Shown piece after piece: positions 17,580 to 25,897 of a stretch of DNA of 50,472 nucleotides (its first letter is position 1; each line of letters begins with the position of its first letter). Source of the stretch: Paracoccaceae bacterium (GTDB lineage: Bacteria > Pseudomonadota > Alphaproteobacteria > Rhodobacterales > Rhodobacteraceae); NCBI GenBank assembly GCA_020441385.1, contig JAGRMG010000111.1, forward strand, positions 1 to 50,472, in the 5' to 3' direction. Made by a program: the position numbers and the translations under genes. The notes beneath the pieces were generated by a model, which saw nothing but the letters and a program-made list of their open reading frames with translations, searched no databases and was not told the origin of the DNA.

Positions 17580-18838
17580 GCGGCGCCGAAGCCCATGATC
17601 TCATCCACGACCGCCTGGCCCGGACCCTGGGTTCGGGCCGGTTGCCCGAACCCGCCTCGCGGCGGGGTGCGCAATTGCTCGCGCGTCTGGGCGCTCCGGT
17701 TTCGGTGGTGGTGATCGGGCCGCCGGGCAGCGGAAAATCCAGCATCGTCAACATGCTGCTGGGCCTCAGCGCCATTCCCGAAACGCCCGATCTTCCGGTG
17801 CTCGAGATCGTCGCGGGTGCCCGGCCCAGAACCGTGTTCGAACTGTCCGACGGATCGCGGGACCATGCCGAGGGCATGGCGCTGGGCGGGCCGGTGCCGG
17901 GCGATGCGGTGCTGGCCCGGCTCGAGCTTGCGGCGCCGGTCCTGAACGGCATGAACCTGACCGAGATCCGCGTGGCGGGCAGCAGTTGCGAACAGCGGGC
18001 GGCGGTGGGTCTGGCGGTGCAGCGGGCCGATATCGTGCTGTGGTGCACCCAATCCTTCGGCCCGGCCGAACAGGCGCTGTGGGCCGAGGTGCCCGACGCG
18101 CTGAAGGATCACAGCTTTCTGGTGCTGACCAAGGCCGACCGGCTGCTGATGCAGGGGGTGCTGGCCGACCGGCTGGCCGAGCTGGAGCCGGTGGTGGCCG
18201 AAGAGTTCTACAGCCTGTTTCCGGTCGCGACCTTGCAGGCGATCGCCGCGCGTGCGCCGGGCGCGCAGGAAAATCCGGGCCTGTGGAAGGCCAGCGGCGG
18301 GCGCGCGCTGACCGGGGCGGTGATGAAGCAGGTAGAGACCGGCCGCAATGCCGATGCCGACAGCGCGTTGCTGTTCCTCGCCCGATTCGGGATCGGCGAT
18401 GCCGCCGCTGCGCCGGAATCCGGGCCGCCGGCCCAAGCCGGGGCGAACCCGGCGCCCGAACCCGGTGCAGCGAACCGGACCCAAGCCGCCCCGGCAAGGC
18501 CGGGCGCGGCCGGGTGCGGCGCGCTTGGCCGGGCGCTGGAATACCTTGCGGGCCGCACCGACGAGATGGTCGCCTCCATGCCCAGGGGCGGGGACGAGAT
18601 GCGCGGTTTCGTGCTGGATCACTGCCTGGCGACGGCAACACAGCTGTCCGACATCCTGCGCGGCGCGGCCCCCGGCGATCCGCTCGCCGAAGGGCTTCAG
18701 TCGGACATGGCCGAAAGCATGGACATGATGCTGCTGATGCAGCTGGAGCAGACCGGCGCGGCCGCCGAAGACGCGCTGACGCTGCTGTTGCAGATGAAAA
18801 AGGAACTGGCCGAGTGTGCGGCCGGCGGCCCGGGCTGA
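17576..18838 (+). CDS. P-loop GTPase A of the kinase module (degenerate switch II)
   Basis: The product is 420 residues. The P-loop is GPPGSGKS (48-55) after a hydrophobic strand (VSVVVIG), and the specificity motif is TKAD (185-188) after FLVL. Where a GTPase normally has DTPG, this protein reads IRVAGSSCEQ, so the G3 aspartate is missing. The spacing to RADIVLWCTQSF and the fold pattern still fit the dynamin/Era-like class. A Pro/Ala-rich linker (about 280-315) leads to a helical C-terminus with many Met and Leu (MAESMDMMLLMQLEQ). Translation is coupled to the phosphatase by ATGA. A direct homologue with known function is not recognised. Confidence 0.8.
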   Translation: MSGAEAHDLIHDRLARTLGSGRLPEPASRRGAQLLARLGAPVSVVVIGPPGSGKSSIVNMLLGLSAIPETPDLPVLEIVAGARPRTVFELSDGSRDHAEGMALGGPVPGDAVLARLELAAPVLNGMNLTEIRVAGSSCEQRAAVGLAVQRADIVLWCTQSFGPAEQALWAEVPDALKDHSFLVLTKADRLLMQGVLADRLAELEPVVAEEFYSLFPVATLQAIAARAPGAQENPGLWKASGGRALTGAVMKQVETGRNADADSALLFLARFGIGDAAAAPESGPPAQAGANPAPEPGAANRTQAAPARPGAAGCGALGRALEYLAGRTDEMVASMPRGGDEMRGFVLDHCLATATQLSDILRGAAPGDPLAEGLQSDMAESMDMMLLMQLEQTGAAAEDALTLLLQMKKELAECAAGGPG

Positions 18839-18996
18839 TCTGTCCCGTATCGCCGGAATGAGGCCGCAAAAAGACCACATTCCCACGCCACCATCGCGGG
18901 GCGAACTGGAAACACCGGGGTTGTTTCGCCGGCAGGGCGCCGCAATGCGGGCCCGCCCGGTCGGACTTGTCCCCCGGGACAGCAGCCGGGCCGGAC

Positions 18997-21060
18997 ATGA
19001 ACGCAGACGCAAGACCCATCCAAGCACCGCAACCCGCCCCGGCCCCGTCCGCCGTATCGTGGGACGCGTTGCAGCCGCTTGCCGGGCTGGCAAACCAGTT
19101 CCGGCAACTGGAACAGGCGCTGACGCATCTGGCCGGGCTGGGCGACGAGAACACCGCGCGCAAGGCCGGCCGCCTGCGCCAGATGCTGACCGGGTTCGAG
19201 CCGGGCGTGACCATGATCGGACAGGTCAAGTCGGGCAAGACGACGCTGGTGAACGCGATGGCAGGCGCGCCCAACCTGCTGCCGGCCGATGTCAATCCCT
19301 GGACCTCCGTCGTCACATCGCTGCATCTGGCCGCGTCCGAGGCGGCACTGGGAACCGGCGCCAGATTCCGGTTCTTTGACGGTGGCGAATGGGACCGGCT
19401 GCTCAGCCGCGGCGGGCGCATCGGCGAATTGGCCAGCCGCGCCGGGGCCGACCGCGAAATGGAAAAGATCCGCACCCAGATCGAGGACATGCGGGAAAAG
19501 ACCCGCACCCGGCTGGGCCGCAAGTTCGAACTGCTGCTGGGACAGGAACACAAATACGCCACCTTCGACCGCGACCTGATCGAACGCTATATCTGCCTGG
19601 GCGATTTCGTCGGCGGGCACAAGGACGACGGCCCGGCACTGACCCAGGGCCGGTTCGCCGACATCACCAAATCGGCCGATCTCTACCTGGCGCAGGAGCG
19701 CATGCCGCTGCCGTTGTACCTGCGTGACACGCCGGGCGTGAACGACACCTTCATGATGCGCGAACAGATCACCATACGCGCGATCCGCGACAGCCGCATC
19801 TGCGTCGTGGTGCTGTCGGCGCATCAGGCGCTGACATCGGTGGACATGGCGCTGATCCGGCTGATTTCGAACGTGCGCTCGCGCGAGGTGCTGATCTTCG
19901 TCAACCGGATCGACGAACTGGCCGACCCCGCCGCGCAGATCCCCGAGATCGAGGCCAGCATCCGCCAGACGCTGAAGGATCAGAACGGGCCGGCGGATGC
20001 GCAGATACTGTTCGGCAGCGCCTATTGGGCCAATTGCGTGCTGGCCGGCGAACTGGACGCGATGACCCGGGACAGTGGTGCGGCGCTGATGAACTGGGCG
20101 GGCGCGGCCCTCGAGGACGATGACAGCGGCATGTCCGCAGAAGAAACCGTCTGGAAGCTTTCGGGCGTGCCCGGTCTGCTGTCCGCCCTGTCCGATCGTA
20201 TCGTAAACGGTGACGGCCGGGAACTGACCGACAAGGTGGCGCGCAGCGCCGTCAATCTGGCCAACGGTCTGCAATTCGCCACCCAGATCGCCGGGGCCAC
20301 CGACGATTTCTCGGTGCGTATCAGCCGGTCCGAACTCGAAGCCGAGATCGTCGATCTGGCGACCCGGCATTTCCGGGGCCTTGAAACCGAACTGGACACG
20401 CTGACCCGCGCCTACCGGCAGCGGCTGGAGCGCGCGCATGGCAGCTTTCTCGACCGGGCCACGCAATCGCTCATCTCGCATCTCGAAAGGGTCGGTGGCG
20501 ACGAGGTCTGGGAATACAGCCCTACCGGCCTGCGCATGCTGCTGCGGTCGGCCTATACGGTCTATGGCGCCGGCACCCAGCAGGCCGTGGAAAGGGCGAT
20601 CGAGGGCGCCATCGCCGACATCACCGCTCTGTGCGAACGCGCCTTCGGCGGCACTTCGGGCGTGGCCGACATCGAGGCGCCCGCCGCCCATCGCGTGCCG
20701 CCGCCGGTGTTCATCGGCCAGACCATCGCGCTGGATATCCGCGGCAGCTGGTGGTCGAGCTGGTGGCGGCGCTGGCGGGGATTTCAGGCGCTGGCAAGCC
20801 GCTTTCACGAGATGATCAAGGCCGAAACCGACCCGATCGTCGCCGAACTCAAGGACGACCAGGCCGAGATCCTGTGCCGCGACGCGGTGGGCGCGCTCGA
20901 TGAATTCCTTGACGAACAGCGGGTGATCCTCACCGGCATCATGGATAGCTGCATCGCCTGTAGCGGCGAGGTGCGCGAATTGTTGCGCGACCCCGAGGAT
21001 GCCCGGCGCCGGCAGACGCTGACCGAGACGCTGGAAACCCTGAACCGCTATGCCGCCTGA
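18997..21060 (+). CDS. Dynamin-like GTPase B of the kinase module
   Basis: This is the largest GTPase, 687 residues from the ATG at 18997 (an in-frame TTG at 18967 would add ten). G1 is GQVKSGKTT (75-83), G3 is DTPG (244-247) and G4 is NRID (303-306). A long insertion between G1 and G3 contains a charged helix (ADREMEKIRTQIEDMREKTR). After the GTPase domain the chain is helical, as in the stalk of bacterial dynamins, and near residues 582-594 it has an aromatic/basic patch, SWWSSWWRRWRGF, which could insert into a membrane surface. A 158-base gap separates it from GTPase A. Confidence 0.85.
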   Translation: MNADARPIQAPQPAPAPSAVSWDALQPLAGLANQFRQLEQALTHLAGLGDENTARKAGRLRQMLTGFEPGVTMIGQVKSGKTTLVNAMAGAPNLLPADVNPWTSVVTSLHLAASEAALGTGARFRFFDGGEWDRLLSRGGRIGELASRAGADREMEKIRTQIEDMREKTRTRLGRKFELLLGQEHKYATFDRDLIERYICLGDFVGGHKDDGPALTQGRFADITKSADLYLAQERMPLPLYLRDTPGVNDTFMMREQITIRAIRDSRICVVVLSAHQALTSVDMALIRLISNVRSREVLIFVNRIDELADPAAQIPEIEASIRQTLKDQNGPADAQILFGSAYWANCVLAGELDAMTRDSGAALMNWAGAALEDDDSGMSAEETVWKLSGVPGLLSALSDRIVNGDGRELTDKVARSAVNLANGLQFATQIAGATDDFSVRISRSELEAEIVDLATRHFRGLETELDTLTRAYRQRLERAHGSFLDRATQSLISHLERVGGDEVWEYSPTGLRMLLRSAYTVYGAGTQQAVERAIEGAIADITALCERAFGGTSGVADIEAPAAHRVPPPVFIGQTIALDIRGSWWSSWWRRWRGFQALASRFHEMIKAETDPIVAELKDDQAEILCRDAVGALDEFLDEQRVILTGIMDSCIACSGEVRELLRDPEDARRRQTLTETLETLNRYAA

Positions 21061-21093
21061 GGCACGCCCGCAACACCGAAGACAGGGACCGAC

Positions 21094-22029
21094 ATGACCG
21101 CAACGACGCAACAGCCCGGACACGAAGGCGGCAAGGATACCGCGGCCGCGCCCCGGCAAAGAAAGCCGCGGGTGGCGCTGATGGGCGAATTCAGCGCCGG
21201 CAAGAGCACGCTGACGAACCTGCTGCTGGGCGGTGCGCCGCTTCCGGTGCGGGTCACGGCGACGCGGATGCCGCCGGTCTGGGTCTCGCACGGCGAAGCC
21301 ACGGCGCATCGCGAGGATATGCGCGGCAACCTGCATCCGGTCGCGCCGGATGACATCGAATCGGTTTCGCTGGACGATACCAGATCGATCCGCCTGACGC
21401 GGGAAGCCGACATCCTCAGCCTGTGCGATCTGATCGACATGCCCGGCATATCCGATCCGAACATGGGCTCGGACATGTGGGAACGGGTGATCGGCGAGGC
21501 GGACCACATCATCTGGTGCAGCCACGCGACCCAGGCCTGGCGCCAAAGCGAGGCGGCGGTGTGGGAAGCGATTCCCGAAAGCCTTTATGCCAAAAGTCTT
21601 CTGCTGCTGACGCGGTTTGACAAGATCGTGTCGCGGGGCGACCGCGACAGGGTTCTCGCGCGCGTGCGGCGCGAAACGGCGGGTCTGTTTTCGGATGTCT
21701 TCCCCGTCTCGCTGACGCAGGCCGTGCAGGCGGGCGACGACCGCGCCAGATGGGAAGACAGCGGGGCCGAAGCCTTCGCCCGCCGGCTGGTCGAATTGCT
21801 GATGACGCCCGATGCCCCGGCGGTCCGCAGCCGTGACGGCAATGACGGCAAGGGCGATGATCGGCCCGATGCCGAAGCTCGTTCTTTCTCATCCGCCACC
21901 GACGCCGCCCCCGCCGCCGATGCGGTACCGGCCTCGGTGCGGCCCAAGCGCGTCCGCTCGGCGGGCCAGATGGCACGCCCCGACACCCCGGCCCAGCCGC
22001 GCCCCGCCCCTGGGGCGAGGGTTCTCTGA
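21094..22029 (+). CDS. Dynamin/Era-like GTPase C of the kinase module
   Basis: This compact GTPase has 311 residues: a polar N-terminus, G1 GEFSAGKS (31-38), G3 DMPG (115-118) and G4 TRFD (173-176). The GEFSAGKSTLTNLLLG start is characteristic of dynamin-family proteins. After about residue 240 the tail is low-complexity, basic and Pro/Ala-rich (SVRPKRVRSAGQMARP), with no stalk. It could therefore act as a small partner of GTPase B, much as many bacterial dynamins come in pairs. It starts 33 bases after gene B. Confidence 0.85.
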   Translation: MTATTQQPGHEGGKDTAAAPRQRKPRVALMGEFSAGKSTLTNLLLGGAPLPVRVTATRMPPVWVSHGEATAHREDMRGNLHPVAPDDIESVSLDDTRSIRLTREADILSLCDLIDMPGISDPNMGSDMWERVIGEADHIIWCSHATQAWRQSEAAVWEAIPESLYAKSLLLLTRFDKIVSRGDRDRVLARVRRETAGLFSDVFPVSLTQAVQAGDDRARWEDSGAEAFARRLVELLMTPDAPAVRSRDGNDGKGDDRPDAEARSFSSATDAAPAADAVPASVRPKRVRSAGQMARPDTPAQPRPAPGARVL

Positions 22030-22116
22030 GACCGGCGCATCACGGTGGGTGACGGATCCGCCATGCCATGCGCGCGGCGCCTGTCATGACAGCGGTATGT
22101 GTCGTAAGAGGAACGC

Positions 22117-22503
22117 ATGAGTGTGATGGACAATCTCGACGCCCTGCGCCGCGCCCTGCCGGGGTGCTCGGTGGTGGCGCTCGGCGATCTGTCCGCCGAA
22201 CTCGTGCTGTGCGCCAGCCATTCCGGCCAGGTGCCGCAGGAACGGCTGGACAGCCTGTGCGCGGCGGCCTCGGCCCTGCTGGGTGCGCCGCAGGCGGGCC
22301 GCGCCGCCCGGCTGATGGGCGCCGGGGCGGGCCGGGGCCCGGATATGGCGGTTGTCATGACCGGGCTGGATACGCGCGTCTTCCTGCGCTCGCCCGTGGA
22401 CGAGGCCGATGTGCTGTGTTGCGTGTGCGGCCGGAATGTGGACATAACGGATGCGGCAGAGCTTGCCCGGTCGACCCTGACCGAAATATCGGCGCAGCCC
22501 TGA
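22117..22503 (+). CDS. Probable roadblock/LC7-like protein
   Basis: The product has 128 residues: MDNLDALRRALPGCSVVALGDLSAELVL, then a helix (QERLDSLCAAASALLG), a strand pair (DMAVVMTGLDTRVFLRSP) and a final helix (DAAELARSTLTEISAQ). This helix-strand-strand-helix-strand order and the phrase VFLRSPVDEADVLCCVC resemble roadblock/LC7 proteins such as MglB, which regulate small GTPases. Identity is low, so this is a fold-level guess supported by the three adjacent GTPases. Several cysteines (C17, C34, C48, C108, C109, C111) cluster toward the end. Confidence 0.6.
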   Translation: MSVMDNLDALRRALPGCSVVALGDLSAELVLCASHSGQVPQERLDSLCAAASALLGAPQAGRAARLMGAGAGRGPDMAVVMTGLDTRVFLRSPVDEADVLCCVCGRNVDITDAAELARSTLTEISAQP

Positions 22504-22542
22504 TCGGGCCGGCGCATTCCTGTCCGCAACGGTTCGGCGCAA

Positions 22543-23325
22543 ATGAGCGACAGCGAAAGACTTCACGACAAGATCGCGCGGCTGGGCGAGGATTTCGGCG
22601 CCACCCCCGGCGGCTGGCGCGTGCTGAGGGCGGACAACCCCGAGGCGCTGACCGGGCTGCTTTTGCGCGAGGTTGAGGAAACCGTCCTGACCCGCTGCCT
22701 GGTGGTCGAGGGCGGATCGGGCGGGCCGGCCCGGATCATCGTCGCCGCGGGGCGGATTCTGGCGCTGGAAACCGCGGAAAGCGCCATCTCCGGCGCTGAC
22801 GGTTTCGAGGATCCGGGGGATTTCGCAGTCGCCCTCGCATCCGCCCTTCGCGCCTATGTCGGCGGGCAGACTGCGCTGCGCCTTCGCAGCGAACGCACCG
22901 ACTTTGCGCCCGGCCCGGGCGATCCGCGCTGCCCGGCAGCGCAGGTCGCGGGGCTGTTGCGCCCAGGCGCGGCCGGTGGCAAGGGGCTGCGCGCCTTTGC
23001 CGACATGCTGTCCGATCACGCGCTGGCCTGGCGCCTGTCCGGGAACGGCACGGCGGGCGCGGGCGGCGATGACGGCAGCGGCCCGCAAGACCGGGTCGAA
23101 GCACTTGCCGCGTATCTGCGCGACCACCGCCCGGACATCGACGCACAGCTGGACGTTGCCCTGGGCGGCGCCGGCCGCCCGGGCTGCATCCTGCTTGCCA
23201 CCGCCGGTGCCGATGACATCCGTCTGGTCTGCGCGCGGGCGGATGGCGCGTATCTTGCGATGTTGCTCAGCCCCTCCGCGCAAGCCGACATCGCGGCCCG
23301 ATGGAGCGCGGTCTTTTCCGCGTGA
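22543..23325 (+). CDS. Uncharacterised protein, last gene of the kinase/GTPase module
   Basis: The product has 260 residues and I do not recognise it. Two alpha/beta-looking halves are visible: an N-terminal one (GGWRVLRADNPEALTGLLL...VLTRCLVVEGG...RIIVAAGRILAL) and a C-terminal one (GCILLATAGADDIRLVCARADGAYLAMLLSP), joined by a Gly-rich linker (NGTAGAGGDDGSGPQD). The C-terminal half has the strand pattern of a second roadblock-like domain, but this is weak. There is no signal peptide or membrane span. It starts 39 bases after the roadblock-like gene and ends 24 bases from the convergent nir operon. Confidence 0.7.
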   Translation: MSDSERLHDKIARLGEDFGATPGGWRVLRADNPEALTGLLLREVEETVLTRCLVVEGGSGGPARIIVAAGRILALETAESAISGADGFEDPGDFAVALASALRAYVGGQTALRLRSERTDFAPGPGDPRCPAAQVAGLLRPGAAGGKGLRAFADMLSDHALAWRLSGNGTAGAGGDDGSGPQDRVEALAAYLRDHRPDIDAQLDVALGGAGRPGCILLATAGADDIRLVCARADGAYLAMLLSPSAQADIAARWSAVFSA

Positions 23326-23349
23326 TCCCGCGCTGCCCGGCCCGGGATG

Positions 23350-23583
23350 TCAGCCCGCGGCCTCGTCCATCAGCCGCCGCACCCAGCGCCCCGCCGCCCA
23401 GCCCGCGGGCACACCCAGCGGCACGCTCCACAGCACCGCCGTGACCGGGGCGAGATTGCCCCACCCGGCGGAATGCGCGATCAGCCCCAGCAGAAACAGG
23501 TTGATCGCCACCGCCGCCGCGGCGAAGGGGTAAAGCAGCAGGGCCAGTTTCCAGACCGGCCATTTCGCGCCCGGCCCGCTCAT
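23350..23583 (-). CDS. Small two-span membrane protein at the end of the nir operon
   Basis: The product has 77 residues: MSGPGAKWPVWKLALLLYP, then two hydrophobic segments (about 13-33 and 41-61) separated by AHSAGWGNLAP, and a basic end (AAGRWVRRLMDEAAG). The ATG at 23583 overlaps the stop of the upstream CbiX-like gene (ATGA), so it is part of the nir transcript. The function is unknown; it could anchor or assist heme d1 assembly, but nothing in the sequence shows this. Confidence 0.7.
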   Translation of the reverse strand: MSGPGAKWPVWKLALLLYPFAAAAVAINLFLLGLIAHSAGWGNLAPVTAVLWSVPLGVPAGWAAGRWVRRLMDEAAG

Positions 23584-24323
23584 GACGCCGCCACCGGGTG
23601 CGCGCCTTGCCGCAGCGAGGCGGCAATCAGGTCCGGCACCCCGTCGGCCATGCCCAGAACCGGCAACAGCCTGCCGGAAAACCCGCCCCGCTCCAGCGCC
23701 TCGGGAACGTCGTGGCGCACATGATCGCCCGGAAAGGCGAAGAAGGGCAGGCACAGCGCCTCCGGCCCCGTGCCGGCCGCCACCTCGGCGATGCCCGGCG
23801 CCTGCTCGACGAACCCCGTGGCGATGCGCATGCCCGGCAGCATCGGCGCCAGCCGGCCGGCAAAGCCATGGGCGGCCGCGGCGGCCGCCGTGCCCCGGCC
23901 CGACCCATGCGCCGCCAGCACCAGCGCCGGGTCGCGCCCCTCGCCGCTCCGCCGCCGCGTCTCCGCCCGGATCGTGCGCGCGGCAATGCCCGGCAGTCCG
24001 GGGTCCAGCCCCAGGGGCGGTACAATGCGAAAGCGGCGATCGCCCAGCCGCCGGGGCAGGGCCTGCGTGACGAACCAGCCCGCCGCCATGAAGAACGGAT
24101 AGATCGTTGCGCCATCGGGCAGATCCGCCGCCACCTCTTCCAGACAGTCCGGCATCGCCATCGTCGCCGAGCGCACGAGCCAGCCGGGCAGACGCTCCGC
24201 GACCTGCCCGGCCAACCGCGCCAAGGCCTCCTCCGGCGGCGTGGGCTCCGAGGGTTGCCCATGCGCCACGATCAGCGCCTCAGTGACTGGTGCCTTCCGA
24301 AAAGTTGATCTTGTTCCAGACAT
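23580..24323 (-). CDS. CbiX-like sirohydrochlorin chelatase-family protein
   Basis: Two tandem CbiX half-domains are visible: EALIVAHGQPSEP...ATIYPFFMAAGWFVTQALP and ALVLAAHGSGRG...LCLPFFAFPGDHVRHDVPEAL. The second half keeps both metal-site histidines (AHG and GDHVRHD); the first keeps only the AHG histidine. CbiX/SirB enzymes insert Co or Fe into sirohydrochlorin, so a role in making siroheme, the precursor from which heme d1 is built, is a reasonable inference. The start is uncertain: the ATG at 24323 would overlap nirN by 44 bases, while the protein similarity begins near EALIVAHG, where the only in-frame alternatives are a CTG and a GTG at 24269. The product is at most 247 residues. Confidence 0.8.
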   Translation of the reverse strand: MSGTRSTFRKAPVTEALIVAHGQPSEPTPPEEALARLAGQVAERLPGWLVRSATMAMPDCLEEVAADLPDGATIYPFFMAAGWFVTQALPRRLGDRRFRIVPPLGLDPGLPGIAARTIRAETRRRSGEGRDPALVLAAHGSGRGTAAAAAAHGFAGRLAPMLPGMRIATGFVEQAPGIAEVAAGTGPEALCLPFFAFPGDHVRHDVPEALERGGFSGRLLPVLGMADGVPDLIAASLRQGAHPVAAS

Positions 24324-25887
24324 TGTACTTACCCGACGGCTTGCGCATCGGCAGCCGCTTGACCTCTTCCAGCGTGGCCGCGTCGTAGACGATGACCGCG
24401 CCGTCGTCTTCCCAGATCGACACCAGCGCATGCTTCCCGTAACGGTCGAACTCCACATGCGCGACGGTCTTGCCCGGCGCCGGGTCCAGCGTCCGCACGA
24501 TCTCCAGCGTTTCCTTGTCGATCACATGCATCTTGTCACGGTTCGGCCCGAAGAACACATCGACCCACACATAGGGCGAATTCTCGTGGCTTCGCATGAA
24601 AAATCCGGGGCCCAGCGTCCTGATCTGCCGGACCGTCTCCCAGGTGTTCATGTCGATGACCGAAACGACGCCGTCCTTCAGGTGCGGGGTCGCCATCACC
24701 GTGGTGTCGCCACGGGCCCAGGTGATGCCCGATCCCAGATGCGGCATCCCCGGCAGCGCCAGATCGGCGATCTTGTGGCCGATCACCAGGTCGATCACCT
24801 GCCCGCCCTGCCCGTCGCGCGAGGCGCCCATGACATGTTCGTAGGACTGGTCGAAAAAGAAGTCGTCCAGGATGTCGGGCGTCGCGATCTTGCGTACCGG
24901 AAACGGATCGTCCCCGGCGACCGGCCCCTCGATGCGCCAGTCATGGGCAAACCCCGTCCGCGGCGGGTTCGGGCCATAGAACACCTCCCAGATTTCGGGC
25001 ACATCCTTGAGCGCCAGAACGAAGCTCTGGCGCGGCGGCGCCTGATAGACCGCCGACACCCGCGATGGTTCCCCGTCCTTCGAGACCACCGGCATCACCC
25101 GGACCGGGCTCAGATCCGCGGTCGAGAGGATGCTCAGCGTCATCGGCAGATAATTGGCCACCGCCAGCCACTTGCCGTCGTCGCTGATGGCGATGTTGCG
25201 GCTGTTCAGGCCGGCGCGCACCCGCCCGACCTGTTGCAGCGACCAGATATCGTATTTCTGCACCCAGCCGTCGCGCGACATGATGAAGACATACCGCCCG
25301 TCGGGGCTGAACTTCGGGCCGCCATGCACCGCGAAGGGGGTGGCGAACCGGTCCAGCACCTCGAACGTGTCGCCGTCAAGCACCGAAACATGATGATCGC
25401 CGGTCTCGACCACCAGCGTGATGTTCATCGGGTCGGCATCCCAGACCGGCGCCGTTGCGGCGACATAGTCCGCATCCAGCGTCCGGCTCGCCAGAATCTC
25501 GGCCTCGCCCCAGTCCGGCACCCGGTCGAGCGGCGTTTCCAGATAGGCGGCCAGTGCCGCGATTTCCGCCTCGTCGAGCGTTTCGGCAAAGCCCGGCATC
25601 TGCGTGGCGGTGCGGCCCTCGCCGATCACCCGGGCCAGTTTCGGCCCGCGCATCCGGCCCAGCGTTTCCGGAATCAGCGCCGGCCCGATCGCGCCCAGCC
25701 GCCCGGCTCCGTGGCATTCGGCGCAATGCTCCGCGTAATCCGCCGCCGGGTCCGCCATGGCCGGTATTCCGATGCTCAAGACCAGGGCGAACCCCATCCC
25801 CAGGATCGCCCCCAGGGTCTTCTTCTGACCCCAAATATCCCCGCCGGAGGCTCCCGCACCCGCGTTTCGCACGCCCCTCTGTCCCAT
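24280..25887 (-). CDS. nirN: NirN: cytochrome c / heme d1 protein, dihydro-heme d1 dehydrogenase
   Basis: NirN is a periplasmic protein that catalyses the last step of heme d1 synthesis (oxidation of dihydro-d1) and can pass the cofactor to NirS. The product has 535 residues: an N-terminal signal (ILGMGFALVLSIGIPAMA), a c-type heme site CAECHG, and an eight-bladed propeller similar to NirS (HVSVLDGDTFEVLDRFATPFAVHGGPKFSPDGRYV is the start). It lacks the NirS PHPGPGANW histidine segment, having LPGMPHLGSGITW in its place. The ATG at 25887 lies 10 bases after the nirJ stop with GAGGG before it. Confidence 0.9.
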   Translation of the reverse strand: MGQRGVRNAGAGASGGDIWGQKKTLGAILGMGFALVLSIGIPAMADPAADYAEHCAECHGAGRLGAIGPALIPETLGRMRGPKLARVIGEGRTATQMPGFAETLDEAEIAALAAYLETPLDRVPDWGEAEILASRTLDADYVAATAPVWDADPMNITLVVETGDHHVSVLDGDTFEVLDRFATPFAVHGGPKFSPDGRYVFIMSRDGWVQKYDIWSLQQVGRVRAGLNSRNIAISDDGKWLAVANYLPMTLSILSTADLSPVRVMPVVSKDGEPSRVSAVYQAPPRQSFVLALKDVPEIWEVFYGPNPPRTGFAHDWRIEGPVAGDDPFPVRKIATPDILDDFFFDQSYEHVMGASRDGQGGQVIDLVIGHKIADLALPGMPHLGSGITWARGDTTVMATPHLKDGVVSVIDMNTWETVRQIRTLGPGFFMRSHENSPYVWVDVFFGPNRDKMHVIDKETLEIVRTLDPAPGKTVAHVEFDRYGKHALVSIWEDDGAVIVYDAATLEEVKRLPMRKPSGKYNVWNKINFSEGTSH

Positions 25888-25897
25888 GGTCCGGCCC

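Noticed and set aside
18839-18996. An extra small gene or promoter between GTPases A and B
   Set aside because: Frames here are short and continue shadows of neighbours; a short TGTCCC/GGGACA inverted repeat is present but no promoter match was found.
13789-23325. The module as a conservon or a tellurite-type TerY-P triad
   Set aside because: Conservons need a sensor histidine kinase and a small Ras-like GTPase, and the TerY-P triad needs a von Willebrand A protein with TerY/TerD neighbours; none is present here.
23326-23349. A terminator between the convergent kinase module and the nir operon
   Set aside because: Only a five-base stem with a long loop can be drawn and there is no T-run, so it is not supported.
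24280-25887. A second cytochrome cd1 nitrite reductase
   Set aside because: The catalytic histidine segment PHPGPGANW of NirS is replaced, the protein sits between nirJ and the chelatase gene, and it fits NirN better.
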